Assembly (NCBI GenBank): GCA_012032965.1
Contig: JAAUPT010000077.1
Coordinates: 1 to 7,373, forward strand
Reading direction: 5' to 3'
DNA from: Nitrospira sp.
Lineage (GTDB): Bacteria; Nitrospirota; Nitrospiria; Nitrospirales; Nitrospiraceae
DNA length: 7,373 bases
Shown: positions 5,893-7,373 of the stretch, in pieces
Position numbering within the stretch: the stretch's first letter is position 1
Layout of the letters: each line of letters starts with the position of its first letter
Notes under the pieces: generated by a model
What the model was told of the DNA's origin: nothing
The model's input: the letters and a program-made list of their open reading frames with translations, nothing else
Database searches by the model: none
Position numbers and translations under genes: made by a program

Positions 5893-7360
5893 CTAGCATA
5901 ACCCCCTCAGTTCATCAAGATTAGCGATGGCTTTTGCCATTCTAGCTTGCAAAGTATTCATAAGTTCATGATTTATCAATGAATCCATATTTGTATTGGC
6001 TGTAGAGACACCGGACTGGGCCGCCGCAATGGCCATAGTGAGGCCCACGGTGAGATCCGAACGGACAGCTGGCTTCACCTTCTCGCGCAATGCATGAAGA
6101 TACCGTCCCACTTCGCAAGCCGCCTCTGCGATTTCCAAAGGTACCTCTGTCGCCCGTTGGAGCGCCATAGAGACTGCGCGAGGCCGGTCAGGGTGAGGTT
6201 TGGGGATTTTGTAGGCATCGCTCAGTCCGCTGTACGCGGTTGTATCTTCTTGAACGAGTCGATGGAGCTGCCGACTCAACTCGAGGAGGCGGCCGGCGCT
6301 GTCCGATTGCTGGCTCAGGCGGGCGCCCATCACTCCCAATGACGCAGCCAAGGCACCGACGAGTGCCGCGACACAGCCGCCGGCCGGTGTTGGTTGGGCT
6401 TCCGCTACTGCGGCGAGAAAGTCCGACACGGTTTGTTCAGTCTCGTTCATTCTTAGTACTGCATCAGCTATTCGTGTTTCCAGTATCTGGCTGGAATCGA
6501 ATCGGTCCAGCTTCAAGGAAGCAGCTGCAGCTTGGTCCAATGCCCCATGTGGCACCAAGCCGATCAGTTCACTTCCAGCCACCTCTATTCCACGCGTCGC
6601 TGCTTCAGTCTTGACGGCCTGAAATGCGGTGTGGATCGGAGTGACTTGGTAATCGGTCAAATTCATCGCAATTTGGACCATGCCACGGCTGGCTAACTCA
6701 ACGCCGATCGCCTTCAGATGGAGCAATCCTCCATTTGAATGTCGGATGACTTGCAGCGATCGACCGGGCAGTCTCAACATCCTTGGAGGAAAGGTTCACG
6801 TTGTAGGCGATAAGGTCAGGCCGAGCACCGATTGCGATCGCTCCCGCGCTCTGATGGAGACGAGGGGGGCCGAAGTCCGGTGTCCAATCTGGATCGGAAT
6901 CCATGCGGAAGGCCAAACCTTCAAGTCCTCCTCGTCTGATCGTTTCCAGCGGGGCATGGTCGGCATGAGCCGCCGCACGCTCGTACAAGAAGACGGGGAT
7001 ATCGAGCTCGCGTCCAACTTTTTCTCCTAGTTGCCTGGCGAGTTGGACACAGTCCTGCATGGTTGTGCCTCGGATCGGAATAAACGGCACTACGTCGGTT
7101 GCTCCCACGCGAGGATGTGCGCCGAAATGTTTGTGTAGATCAATGAGATCAGTCGCGATCCGAATGGCACGAAAGGCGGCCTCGACGATTGCCTCCGGGG
7201 TTCCGCAGAACGTCAGCACCGCCCGATGATGGTCCGGGTCCATCGAGTGGTCCAACAGCGCGACACCCGCTGTTGAAGTGACGGCCTCGATCAGCGCCTG
7301 AATCGTCGCTCGATTCCGACCTTCGCTAAAGTTGGGGACACACTCGATGATTTGATCCAT
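5893..7360 (-). CDS. ftcD: Glutamate formiminotransferase-cyclodeaminase fusion, one frameshift near 6751
   Basis: Moves the formimino group from formiminoglutamate (histidine breakdown) to tetrahydrofolate, then releases ammonia to give methenyl-tetrahydrofolate. Removing one base near 6751 joins two frames into 488 residues. Residues 1 to about 295 are the formiminotransferase: IIECVPNFSEGR at the start and GAHPRVGATDVVPFIP, with H82 in the catalytic position known from the porcine enzyme, then the C-terminal subdomain (VIRHSNGG, QIAMNLTDY, ELIGLVP). Residues from about 305 are the helical cyclodeaminase: FLAAVAEAQPTPAGGCVAALVGA and EDTTAYSGLSDAYKIPK. The glycine-rich loop reads PAGG where PGGG is usual. 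The break falls at SIAA/VIRHSN, inside the transferase half. The ATG at 7360 has a weak GAG 8 bases ahead. It may be transcribed together with rpsU. Confidence 0.93.
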
Positions 7361-7373
7361 GCTGCCGTCTCAG

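Noticed and set aside
1..7373. CRISPR array, insertion sequence, integrase or phage gene
   Set aside because: No regular direct repeats with spacers, no transposase or integrase motifs and no phage structural genes were seen.

Overview
This window looks like ordinary bacterial chromosome with moderately high GC, and every recognisable gene is a housekeeping type or a small accessory gene. The gene set and the neighbourhood (DNA polymerase I followed by a small GWEL-motif protein, a PGPGW membrane protein, a DsrE-like protein, endonuclease III, ribosomal protein S21 and a fused formiminotransferase-cyclodeaminase) remind me most of Nitrospira or a related member of Nitrospirota. That placement comes from memory of similar proteins and is not proven here.

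Layout from left to right. Positions 1-510 hold no convincing protein gene. On the minus strand this stretch contains tRNA-like pieces, the best being a degenerate tRNA-Lys(CUU)-like element at 437-500. Next is a minus-strand group read right to left: a PGPGW-type membrane protein (3545-3994), polA (793-3451, broken by one frameshift) and a small membrane-anchored GWEL-motif protein (511-768). Diverging from it is a plus-strand pair: a secreted protein of unknown function (4088-4450) behind a good sigma-70-type promoter, and a DsrE-like protein (4453-4870, two frameshifts). It converges on a second minus-strand group, again read right to left: ftcD (5893-7360, one frameshift), rpsU (5626-5820, intact) and nth (4899-5557, one frameshift).

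The most striking feature is five single-base indels in four genes that are otherwise well conserved. In each gene, adding or removing single bases restores a protein of normal family length: PolA 885 aa, Nth 219 aa, FTCD 488 aa and the DsrE-like protein 139 aa. Two of the three deletions are in A/T homopolymers that appear to have gone from 6 to 5 bases. Uncorrected sequencing error is the likeliest cause, so these genes are annotated as full-length genes with a frameshift and not as dead genes.

Functionally, polA and nth both act in DNA repair: Nth removes oxidised pyrimidines and Pol I fills the gap. FtcD belongs to folate one-carbon metabolism and histidine breakdown, and rpsU to translation. 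I do not see a clear novel system such as a defence island, CRISPR array or biosynthetic cluster. The left 500 bases are the part least explained by known features.
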